Part shown: piece after piece, positions 9,711 through 19,950 of the stretch
Layout: the number at the start of each line of letters is the position of its first letter
Position numbering within the stretch: position 1 is the first letter of the stretch
Assembly: GCF_022539505.1 (NCBI RefSeq)
Contig: NC_061510.1
Span: forward strand, 396,410,249-396,474,248
Length of the DNA: 64,000 nucleotides
Direction of reading: 5' to 3'
Origin: Lolium rigidum
Taxonomy: Eukaryota; Streptophyta; Magnoliopsida; Poales; Poaceae
Position numbers and translations under genes: made by a program
Notes under the pieces: generated by a model
What the model was told of the DNA's origin: nothing
What the model saw: only the letters and a program-made list of their open reading frames with translations
The model's database searches: none

Positions 9711-12435
9711 ATGCCACCGCGCACGCGACTCACTCGCCACAGCACTCCGGAATCCAAGATGGCTGCCGAGGATCTTGAGTGGGAGAGATCCAAAATCTCC
9801 AACCAAGACACCAACATGCTGAAGAGGCTTGGCCTCATGAAGAAGGAGGACGCCATCCGCTTTCCCAGTGAAGAAAGCTACCCCAAGCCTCCAATGGAGT
9901 ACCGGGTTAGTTTTGTTGATCATCTAATCCGCGGCCTTTCGACCCCCATCCATGATTTCCTCCGCGGCCTTCTTTTCGTTTATGGGATTCAACTACACCA
10001 GTTGACCCCCAATTCCATCCTTCACATTTCTATTTTCATCACGCTTTGCGAATGCTTCCTTGGAATCACTCCTAATTGGATTCTTTGGAAACGCATTTTC
10101 TGCCTCCGCCGCAATGGCTCCCACAACGCCACTTATAACATAGGTGGTGTTGTTATCTGTGTTCGAACTGACGTTGATTATTTCGATGTCAAGTTTCCTG
10201 ATTCTGTCCAAGGGTGGCGCAAAAAGTGGCTCTACATACACGAAGAAAGCGCTAACTCTGTGGAGCACAACATAGTTCCTTTCGACGGAAGTGCCAGAAT
10301 TCAGCGTCGCCGTTCCTGGGATGCCGAAGCTTCCATAGAAGAGAAAAAGGCGACAGAAGCACTCATGACTCGCATCCACCAGCTTCAAAACACTCGAGGC
10401 AAAGAGCTGTCTGGTGTTCAAATCACTGCCTATTTCCTTAGGATTAGAGTGCAGCCTCTTCAGGCTCGCAAAAATCCCCTTTGGACGTATTCTGGTGAAA
10501 ATGACGCGAACAGAATCTCCAGTGATCTTTCTGTAAAGGACCTGGAGAAATTGGTTCGAAGAGTTTCTCGACTAGGCAAGAAGGATCCTATTCCCTCCTC
10601 CTGTCGAGTGGAACCATATAGTGCTTCCAATCCTCTTCCCGAGGTATTTTGTCTTCTCGAGTTTCTATCTTGTTCTGAACTGTTCCTTGTATCTTATTGC
10701 AGTGGTATCTCACTTGTTCTCTTTTGTCACTATTTTCTTGTAGAACCATCCTACTATGGCTTCCCTTCCTCCTCTTCCTGAGGATGGAGAAGTCGAAGAA
10801 AGGGCCGTTGTCGATGATGACAACCAGGAGGCCCCGTCTTTTGTGAATGAACCCGCAGATTCTCGAAAATCTGCGGGATCTGTTGAGAAGGATGCTGCCT
10901 CTGAAGGTACTACATCAGCACAATCTCCTCCTCCTGCTGTTTCTCCGAAGAACAAGAGGAAAAGGAGCAATGCCGAAGATTCCGGGACCTCTAAACCCGA
11001 AGAAACTGCTCCTGCACCTCGAAAGGCAGCTTATGATCCATATATCGAGAGTATCATCAGCTCGTAAGTTCCTTGCTCTTTTTTCTATTCGAAGAATTTT
11101 ATTTGCCTTGCTTTTTATGCTGCCACTATTTTGTCACAGTGATGATGAAGAAACACCGACTTTAGATGTGGCTGCTCGAACGAGCACGTCACATACTTTA
11201 GTTATTTCAGAAAAACCAATTGAAGGGGAGGAATCGTCGCCTCCTCAACAAAATGTCGGCACATCTACTCCTCCTTCGAGCCCCCTTGTCCCTTCGCCAA
11301 AAAGGACAAGGACTGAAGTAATTCCAGAACCTAGTCTCCAATTGAGTAGTTCTTCGAACCCTCTCTTGGACGATGTAAGTTCCCCATATTCTTGTTTGTC
11401 TTTCTTCTGTTTGCTTCTAAGTGCCATTATACTTTCCTCATACCGAAATTTTCTTGCTTTGTCTCCCCCTTTTTTTAACAGCCCATGATCAAAGAGCTTC
11501 TTCGTATCGGTGCCCAATTCGTTGGATATCGTGAATATGCTCAACAAGTTGAAGGTGATGCCTTGCCGCTGTCTTTTGTACCATTATTCTGTTACTCCTT
11601 TGTTATCGAAATTTTAACAAAGTTCTATCTTTCTTGACAGAGAAAATTGCGGCTACGAACGAGCGTTCCAATGCACTAACTCAAAAATTAGAGCAAAGTG
11701 AGGAAGCTCGGAAAAAGGCTGAATTGGACGCTGCTAATGCTAGAGCAGAGGCTGACAAGGCCAAGTCTGAAGCTGCTGGTGTCGAAGATCTGAGAAAAAG
11801 ACTTCACGCCGCCGAGAATTCGCTGAGCGAGCACATAGCTGCACAAGCTGCTCGCGAGGAAGCGATCCTTAAGCGTATAAGGACGCAAAGTCGCCGCTTC
11901 CTTAGTAAATATCTGAACCGCTTTTATATCTTTTGTATTTTCTTTTTTTTTTCATTCATTTGATGCTCAAGAAGTTTCTGTCTTGCCAGATAGGACATCT
12001 CAAGAGTTTGAGCTTGAAGATCCCGACAACGATGCCCTTCTTGACGCCCTTTCCGTCCTGGAATTTCATGGGTCAGAGGCACGTGAAGGCATTGATCATG
12101 CCAAATCAGGGCTGTCGCGGCTCTTTCCTTATTTCTTCCCGAAGAAAGAGGAACCCGCAACTTTCCTTAACTTGGCCAAGTGCTTTGATCCACCAGAAGA
12201 CCTTGGGCTGAAGATGCGTCAAGAAAATATGAAAATTGCTGTGGAAAGCACTATCGCTTTGGTTGTTGACAGCCAACAGGCTGTTGATTGGACGAAAGTT
12301 GGCGACACTGAGCAGATAGAGCAATCAAGATGGAGATCGCTGATCAAGGCAGCCAAGCCCAACTCGAAGAAGATCTTCGCCTATCTCGGGTTTAAGCCAT
12401 CGTCGACTCCTAGCTCGTCAAAGCCGGAGGTCTAG
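9711..12435 (+). CDS. Antisense spliced gene of the Tat Gypsy (putative gypsy-type transposon domain)
   Basis: Exons: 9711-10643, 10744-11063, 11140-11374, 11482-11554, 11641-11904, 11972-12435. All five introns are GT..AG, and reading phase is kept at every junction, giving 763 codons including the TAG stop. The N-terminal 300 residues hold the plant domain known as putative gypsy-type transposon (Transposase_28 family): LGLMKKEDAIRFP, FVDHLIRGLSTPIHDFLRGL, VYGIQLHQLTPNSILHISIF, LCECFLGITPN. The middle is Ser/Pro-rich and acidic, with a KNKRKR basic cluster. Exon 5 is a predicted coiled coil (NALTQKLEQSEEARKKAEL). No catalytic motif is seen and the function is unknown. It points away from the 3' LTR, towards pol. 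Confidence 0.75.
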
Positions 12436-12604
12436 TTGCATGTCTCTGTTTTTCTTTCTGTTTCTTTTGCTCTTGTCGCCAAAGTAGTCATTTGGCGACA
12501 CGTATTTCCCTATGTCCACTGTAATGCCCTTGTAATTATTCCAAGAGATTAATGAAAAACTCTATCTTTGCTTTTTGTTTGACGTTGTCTTGTTTAAATT
12601 TCAG

Positions 12605-13592
12605 TTGATATTTGATAATTATACTCCATCTTCCGCTCCTTCCAATGTATCGCCTTCTTCTTCTCGCGTGAGGAAACCTCCTGCTGATGCTACACCTGTC
12701 GACGATACCTTGTCGCAAGAACTGGATGAACTTCGACAGCAACTTCAGTGTGCGAAGAAGCAAACACTTGTGATGATGGAGCAATCTCGTAAGTCATCTG
12801 AAGCCGAAAAAATTGCACTTCAACAAGCTCACGAGGCCGTGGCTGCGAAGGAAATTGCTGCTTCCGAGGCTGAAAAGGCGACTACTCGAGAAAATTTCAT
12901 GCTTGAATTGATGAATGAAGCCAGTGCGGATATGTCAGGTATGCTTGTTTCATCCTCCAATGCCTTCCCTTTTCATGCTATGTTTCTTTGAAATTTGCTG
13001 CTTCTTTACTTGAATAGGTTCCTTTGCTGATACTGTTGCCGAAGAAGAGAGGGTAAACACTAGGACGAACTTCCTTGTTAACCTGTCCCTCGACCATGGT
13101 TCTCTGTTTTGGGCTACCCCAGAGAGGACTCGCCAAATTTTCAGGTTTCAGGATCGCGTCTCTCAAACTCGCGACTTTCTTGACTTTTGTACCAAGACCT
13201 TGTTTATGGTTTACAACTCCATGTTTCCTCGGAACGTTCAACCAAAAACTCTTCCTGAGTTAATGGAAAATTTCAAGGATGCCCACAGGATCCATGGTTT
13301 TGTCAAAGCTCAACTTGTAGCTGGTGCCAGGTTTGCCCTTATCATGCTTCAGATTTGCCACTCGAAGCTTGACCTTACCGAGGTTGTTGCAAAGGTTCAT
13401 GAGAAGGTAAAACGGCGAAGAGTTGGTGTCGACCGAATTAATACAAAGGTTTCTCCTATAGCCGAAGAAATGATTGAAGACCTTCTTCGGATGGATGCCG
13501 ACTTTTTCACTGATGGTCATTATGCTGACTTTCTTGGCGCTGCTCCCGAAGAAAACAGAATTTCTCTTGATGATATACTGAATCAAGAGTAG
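12605..13592 (+). CDS. Second antisense exon pair: coiled coil plus C-terminal domain
   Basis: Two exons (12605-12938 and 13018-13592) joined by a GT..AG intron read open to a TAG stop, 303 codons in all. The first begins after an acceptor (TTTAAATTTCAG) in phase 0 and encodes a long coiled coil (LSQELDELRQQLQCAKKQTL). The second encodes a helical domain with TRTNFLVNLSLDHGSLFWA, FLDFCTKTLFMVYNSMFPRN and HGFVKAQLVAGARFALIML, a C-terminal region that grass annotations often join to Transposase_28 proteins. No ATG or TATA box is convincing here. It is probably an alternative 3' end of the upstream gene: phase 0 fits the donors at 10644, 11375 and the weak GTCTAG at 12430. A remnant of a second gene is the alternative. 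Confidence 0.6.
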
Positions 13593-14079
13593 TTATTTTC
13601 GTTTTGTAAATAACTCTTTTTTGCAAACCATGACTTTGATTATATTGTGAAGCGATCGCTGTATTTCTATGTTTGTCTAGCCCCCGAGTATTTCGGTAGC
13701 TATTCACTGTATTTGTATACTGCGAGGTTTGTAAACCAAGGCATTTATTTCGTATGTTTTGATGGCAGATGTTAGCCCCCGAGCTTCTTTATTGAGTACT
13801 ATTTTGTATTTTGATTTGCTTCACGAGGTATTTTTAGTACCAAGGCGATGCTTTTTCCTTTCGGTGAACTATATTGAAATTCGTCGGGTTCTAGACTTTG
13901 AGCATGTCGATAGAAAAAAATTGTATCGATACTATCTTTATTATTTTGCAGCACCGCGAGCCCGCCTCATTAAAAACCTTCTCCGGCCCCACTCGGTGCC
14001 CCGAAAAAGGAAAAGAGTGCGTCTGAAAACTCGCGGGCGTTTCAGTACATTGAAGTTTTACAAGGACTATATTTCGACT
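13593..14079. other. Gap between convergent antisense gene and pol
   Basis: No coding potential was recognised. Two further copies of TAGCCCCCGAG lie at 13678 and 13773. This stretch separates the plus-strand antisense exons from the 3' end of the minus-strand pol, so transcripts from both promoters would meet here. Confidence 0.6.
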
Positions 14080-16140
14080 CTAGGCGTAGAACCGCCTAAG
14101 TTGCGCCACGTTCCAGGGGTTTGGCTCCTCCACCCCTGTCTTCTTGTCCTTTATCCTGTATGCTCCTCCTCCGAGTACTTCCATGATAATGTAAGGGCCA
14201 AGCCATGGTGACTCGAGTTTTTCATGACTTTTTTGCGTGAGCCGAAGAACTAGGTCTCCCACCTGAAAAGATCTTGGCCGCAAACGTCGACTGTGGTAAT
14301 TCTTCAAGTCCTGTTGATATTTGGTTACCCGAGATAATACTTCATCTCGAGCTTCGTCAAGTGCGTCGACGTCGTTCTCTAGCGCTCTTCTCGACGTTTC
14401 TTCATCATATTCAACGACACGTGGAGAGTTGTGCTCTATCTCGATTGGTAGTACTGCCTCTGCTCCATGAACCAGGAAAAACGGAGTTTCCTGCGTTGCT
14501 GTGTTTGGTGTTGTTCGGATGCTCCACAACACGCTTGGTAGTTCTTCTGGCCAGGTATGTCGAGCTTTTTCCAGTGGTCCTAACAAGCGCTTCTTGATGC
14601 CATTGCAGATGATGCCATTGGCTTTCTCGACTTGCCCGTTGGTCTGAGGATGTGCAACTGACGCAAAGTTCAGCTTGATACCCACCTCTTCGCAATAATC
14701 TTTGAATTCATGGGATGTGAAGTTACTGCCGTTGTCTGTAACGATCTTCGTGGGGCACTCCAAATCTGAAGACGAGGCCTTTTACGAATTTTACTGCGGA
14801 TGCTCCGTCTGGTGAATTTATCGGCTTCGCTTCTATCCACTTTGTAAACTTATCGACAGCTACGAGCATGTACTCCTTTCCTCCTGGCCAGGATTTGTGT
14901 AACTTACCCACCATATCAAGTCCCCATTGAGCAAAGGGCCATGATAATGGTATTGGTGCTAACTCTGCTGCTGGAGAGTGAGGTTGTGCGGCGAACCTTT
15001 GACACGCGTCGCAAGTTCTTACTATGTCCTTGGCGTCCTCGATTGCTGTTAACCAGTAGAATCCTGCCCGAAAAACCTTGGCTGCGATAGCTCGACTACT
15101 TGCGTGGTGGCCACATATTCCTTCGTGTACATCTTTCAGAATTATTCTTCCTTCTTCGGGTGTGACGCACCTTTGCAAGACTCCCGAAATACTTCGCTTA
15201 TACAATTCTCCCTTGACCACCGTGAAAGCTTTGGAACGTCGAATTACTCGCCTTGCCTCAACTGGATCGTCAGGTATTTCTTTCCTGAGGATGTATGATA
15301 TGTACGGCTGCATCCACGGTATCTGTATCATCATGACCAGGTCCTGATCTTCTTCTTCGTCTTCTTGCTTTTCTTTGGTAGCCCCCGAGGGTTTCTTCTC
15401 CTTCTTTTTTGATTTTGTCGACTTAGTGGATCTCTCTGTTATCTCTTCCCAGAATACACCTGGCGGGACTGCCAGGCATTGCGACCCGATGTTTGCAAGA
15501 ACGTCGGCTTCGTTGTTGCTCAATCTGCTAATATGGTTTACTTCGCATCCATCGAACAACTTCTCGAGCTCGTTGTACACCTCCTTGTATGCCATCATAC
15601 TATCATTGACTGCGTCACATTGGTTCATAACTTGCTGAGCCACCAATTGTGAGTCGCCAAAGATTTTTAGTCGAGTTGCACCGCAAGCTTTCGCCATCTT
15701 CATCCCGTGTAAGAGAGCCTCATATTCTGCTTCATTGTTAGATGCGTTAGGGAACGTCATCCGGAGGATGTACTTCAACTTGTCGCCTTCAGGTGATATG
15801 AGTACTACTCCTGCACCAGCTCCTTCTAGTCTCTTGGACCCATCAAAGTTCATTGTCCAGGTTCTCGACAGGTCTGGAGGTCCTGTGTTTTGCAACTCCA
15901 TCCACTCTGCGATGAAGTCTGGGAGGATTTGCGACTTGATTGCCTTTCTTTTTTCATACGTGATGTCCCGAGGGGAAAGTTCTATTCCCCAAAGGGAGAC
16001 ACGACCTGTAACTTCTGGATTGTTCAGTATATTTGACAAGGGAGCTTCATTGACCACTATGATCGGGTGTGCCGAAAAATAGTGGCGCAATTTTCGTGCT
16101 GTTGTGAATACTCCATATGCTAGCTTTTGGTACTGAGGGT
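14080..16140 (-). pseudogene. Tat Gypsy pol, C-terminal part: RNase H, second RNase H-like domain and integrase
   Basis: The piece continues the reading interrupted by Copia-1, starting YQKLAYGVFTTARKLRHYF (end of the RT-linked RNase H). A second RNase H-like domain follows: WTMNFDGSKRLEGAGAGVVL, NNEAEYEALLHGM, IFGDSQLVAQQV, SNNEADVLANIGS, typical of Tat elements. The integrase has an HHCC finger (HEGICGHHASS..CDACQ), the core WGLDMVG..AVDKFTKWIEA with the first Asp, VTDNGSNF with the second Asp, and NGQVEKANG with the catalytic Glu. One extra C near 14757 shifts the frame between VFRFGVP and KIVTDNG. The last part (14080-14763) includes the LGPYIIMEV C-terminal domain. Confidence 0.92.
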
Positions 16141-17926
16141 TGAAGGAGATATGCCCTAGAGGCAATAATAAAATGGTTATTATTTATATCTTTATGTTTA
16201 TGATAAATGTTTATATATCATGCTAGAATTGTATTAACCGAAACATTAGTACATGTGTGATATGTAGACAAACAAGAAGTCCCTAGTATGCCTCTTAAAC
16301 TAGCTTGTTGATTAATGGATGATTAGTTTCATAATCATGAACATTGGATGTTATTAATAACAAGGTTATATCATTGTATGAATGATATAATGGACACACC
16401 CAATTAAGCGTAGCATAAGATCTCGTCATTAAGTTATTTGCTATAAGCTTTCGATACATAGTTACCTAGTCCTTATGACCATGAGATCATGTAAATCACT
16501 TATACCGGAAAGGTACTTTGATTACACCAAACACCACTGCGTAAATGGGTGGCTATAAAGGTGGGATTAAGTATCCGGAAAGTATGAGTTGAGGCATATG
16601 GATCAACAGTGGGATTTGTCCAATCCCGATGACGGATAGATATACTCTGGGCCCTCTCGGTGGAATGTCGTCTAATGTCTTGCAAGCATATGAATAAGTT
16701 CATAAGAGACCACATACCACGGTACGAGTAAAGAGTACTTGTCAGAGACGAGGTTGAACAAGGTATAGAATGATACCGAAGATCAAACCTCGGACAAGTA
16801 AAATATCGCGAGACAAAGGGAATTGGTAATGTATGTGAATGGTTCATTCGATCACTAAAGTCATCGTTGAATATGTGGGAGCCATTATGGATCTCCCAGA
16901 TCCCGCTATTGGTTATTGGTCGGAGTGAGTACTCAACCATGTCCGCATAGTTCTCGAACCGTAGGGTGACACACTTAAAGTTGGATGTTGAAATGGTAGA
17001 ACTTGAATATGGTATGAAGTTGGAACATTTGTTCGGAGTCCCGGATGTGATCCCGGACATCACGAGGAGTTCGGAATGGTCCGGAGAATAAGATTCATAT
17101 ATAGGATGTCATTTTATGTGAATAAAATGTCGCGGAAGGTTCTATGGAAGGTTCTAGAAGGTTCTAGAAAAGTCCGGAAGAAACCACCAAGGAAGGTGGA
17201 GTCCACAAGGGACTCCACCTCCATGGCCGGCCAGCCCTAGTGGGGGTGGAGTCCCAAGTGGACTCCACCATAGGGGCCGGCCACCCCCTATGGGAGGTGG
17301 AAATCCCACCTTTGGGTGGGAGTCCTAGTTGGGCTAGGTTTCCCCACCCTATGGAAGGTTTTTTGTTCGGGTCTTATTCGAAGACTTGGACACCACCTCT
17401 TGGGGTTCCACCTATATAATGAGGGGCCAAGGGGAGGGGGCCGGCCACCCAAGAACCACCAAGGTGGCCGCACCCCATAGTGGCCGGCGCCCCCCTCTCC
17501 CCAAACCCTAGCCGCCCGCTCCTCCACATACCCGCATAGCTTAGCGAAGCTCCGCCGGACTTCTACACCGCCACCGACACCACGCCGTCGTGCTGTCGGA
17601 TTCAAGAGGAGCTACTACTTCCGCTGCCCGCTGGAACGGGGAGGTGGACGTCGTCTTCATCAACAACCGAACGTGTGACCGAGTACGGAGGTGCTGCCCG
17701 TTCGTGGCGCCGGAACCGATCGTGATCAAGATCTTCTACGCGCTTTTGCAAGCGGCAAGTGAACGTCTACCGCAGCAACAAGAGCCTCCTCTTGTAGGCT
17801 TTGGAATCTCTTCAAGGGTGAGACTCGATAATCCCCTCGTTGCTACCGTCTTCTAGATTGCATCTTGGCTTGGATTTCGTGTTCGCGGTAGGAAAATTTT
17901 TGTTTTCTATGCAACGTTATCCTACG
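16141..17926 (+). repeat. Copia-1 5' LTR
   Basis: The 1786-bp LTR has a TATA-like CTATATAAT at 17412-17420. Upstream lie two perfect hairpins with the same 10-bp stem GGTGGAGTCC (17195-17219 and 17245-17269) within a GC-rich, GGCCGGCC-containing stretch. The terminal A of CCTACA is G here. Confidence 0.95.
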
Positions 17927-17927
17927 G

Positions 17928-17940
17928 TGGTATCGAGCCG
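17928..17940 (+). other. Copia-1 primer-binding site (initiator-Met tRNA)
   Basis: TGGTATCGAGCCG follows the 5' LTR. The Copia-2 copy reads TGGTATCAGAGCCAGG, the usual initiator-Met site, so this copy has lost an A and changed a base. Confidence 0.8.
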
Positions 17941-19122
17941 TGTCTATGCATAGATGGTTGCACGAGTAGAACACAATGGTTTGTGGGCGTTGATGCTTTT
18001 GTTATCTTTAGTTGAGTACTTTGCATCTTTATGGCATAGTGGGATGAAGCGGCTCGGGCTAACTTTACATGACCGCGTTCATGAGATTTGCTCCACGCTC
18101 GACATGCAACTTGTATTGCATAAGTGGCTTTGCGGGTGTCTGTCTCTCCTACTATAGTAAAGATTCAATTTACTCTTCTATCGACAACACTAGTATCACC
18201 GTTGTGGTTCATGTTCGTAGGTAGATTAGATCTATATCGAAAACCCTAAACCACGTAAAATATGCAAACCAAATTAGAGACGTCTAACTTGTTTTTGCAG
18301 GGTTTGGTGATGTGATATGGCCATAATGTGATGATGAATATGTATGAGATGATCATTATTGTATTGTGGCAACCGGCAGGAGACTTATGGTTGTCTTTAA
18401 ATTTCATGTTGAGTAGTATTTCAAAGTAGTTGTAATAGTTGCTACATGGAGGACAATCATGAAGACGACACCATTGACCTTGGTGCTTCGCCGACGATGA
18501 TGGAGATCATGCCCGTTGATGATGGAGATCATGTTCGTGCTTTGGAGATGAAGATCAAAGGCGCAAAGACAAAAGGGCCATATCATATCACATATGAACT
18601 GCATGTGATGTTAATCCTTTTATGCATCTTATTTTGCTTAGATCGCGACGGTAGCATTATAAGATGATCCCTCTCACTAAAATCTCAAGATAATAAAGTG
18701 TTCATCCTTAGTAGCACCGTTGCCAAGACTTGTCGTTTCGAAGCATCTCGTGATGATCGGATGTGATAGAATCAACAAGTGCATACAACGGGTGCAAGAC
18801 AGTTTTGCACATGCGGATACTAAGGTGGCCTTGACGAGCCTAGCATGTACAGACATGGTCTCGGAACACATGATACCGAAAGGTAGAGCATGAATCATAT
18901 GATTGATATGATGAACACTTTGAATGTTCGCCATTGAAATCACACCTTGTCTCGTGATGATCGGACTTAGGTGCGGTGGATTTGGTTCGTGTGATCACTA
19001 AGACAATGCGAGGGATATTGTTTTGAGTGGGAGTTCACTTTTTTTTTTAATTATATTGAATTAAAATTTGAACTCAATTTGTCATAAACATTAGTCTAAA
19101 CTATTGCAAATATGTTGTAGAT
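17941..19122 (+). other. Copia-1 untranslated leader
   Basis: About 1.2 kb lie between the PBS and the gag ATG, with a homologous leader in Copia-2 (34352-35532). No open frame in it looks real. It would hold packaging and dimerisation signals, but none can be located from sequence alone. Confidence 0.6.
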
Positions 19123-19950
19123 ATGGCGTCCCCAATCAATTTTAACCAGTTCCTAGAGAAAGAAAAACTTAAGAGCAACGGTAGCAACTTCACCGACTGG
19201 TTCCGTCATGTGAGGATTTTCCTCAATGGCGGAAATCTGCAATATGTGCTTGATGCACCGCTAGGTGACCCTCCTGCAGAACTGAAACCGATGAAGTAAA
19301 AGCTGTTTACGCAACTCGGAAAACTCGGTACTCTCAAGTTCAGTGTGCCATCTTATGCAGTCTGGAAGCTGATCTTCAAAAACGTTTTGAGCACCACGAT
19401 CCACATGAGTTGATCAATGAGTTGAAGACTATATTTGAGACTCATGCGGCCGTGGAATGCTATGAAGCATCAAAACACTTCTTCAGCTGCATGATGGAAG
19501 AAGGCAGTTCCGTTAGTGAGCACATGCTCGCCATGACCGGGCATGCGAAGAAACTCAGTGACTTGGAAATAGTTATTCCTAACAGACTGGGGATTAATCG
19601 TATCCTTCAATCACTGCCACCTAGTTACAAGAACTTTGTGATGAACTACAATATGCAGAACATGAACAAAGAGTTACCTGAACTCTTCTCCATGCTTAAA
19701 GCTGCTGAGATTGAGATCAAGAAAGAGCACCAAGTGTTGATGGTCAACAAGACCACCAGTTTCAAGAAACAGGGCAAGTCTAAAGGCAAGAACAGGAAGA
19801 GTGGCAAGAAAGCTGTCACACCTCCTGTGAAACCTAAGACTGGCCCTAAACCTGATGCTGAGTGCTATTACTGCAAGGAGAAGGGACACTGGAAGCGTAA
19901 TTGCTCCAAGTATTTGGCGGATACGAAGAGCGGCCTTGTCAAGAAGAAGA
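19123..19950 (+). pseudogene. Copia-1 gag (frameshifted)
   Basis: The ATG at 19123 opens MASPINFNQFLEKEKLKSNG, the usual start in this family. A missing base near 19285 shifts the frame before the next section (from about 19410), which carries the capsid-like region (HFFSCMMEEGSSVSEHM, LGINRILQSLPPSYKNFVMN) and a CCHC zinc knuckle, CYYCKEKGHWKRNC (about 19863-19904). Gag forms the virus-like particle that packages the element RNA. The rest of the frame after the first break is open. Confidence 0.9.

Noticed and set aside
9333..10781. One uninterrupted 482-codon gene from 9333
   Set aside because: The part before 9711 precedes the TATA box and leader, and the part after 10643 reads into an intron; the spliced model fits better.
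9711..13592. A DNA transposase, as the domain name Transposase_28 suggests
   Set aside because: No DDE or other catalytic motif is seen, and it sits antisense inside a Gypsy element; the domain name is historical.
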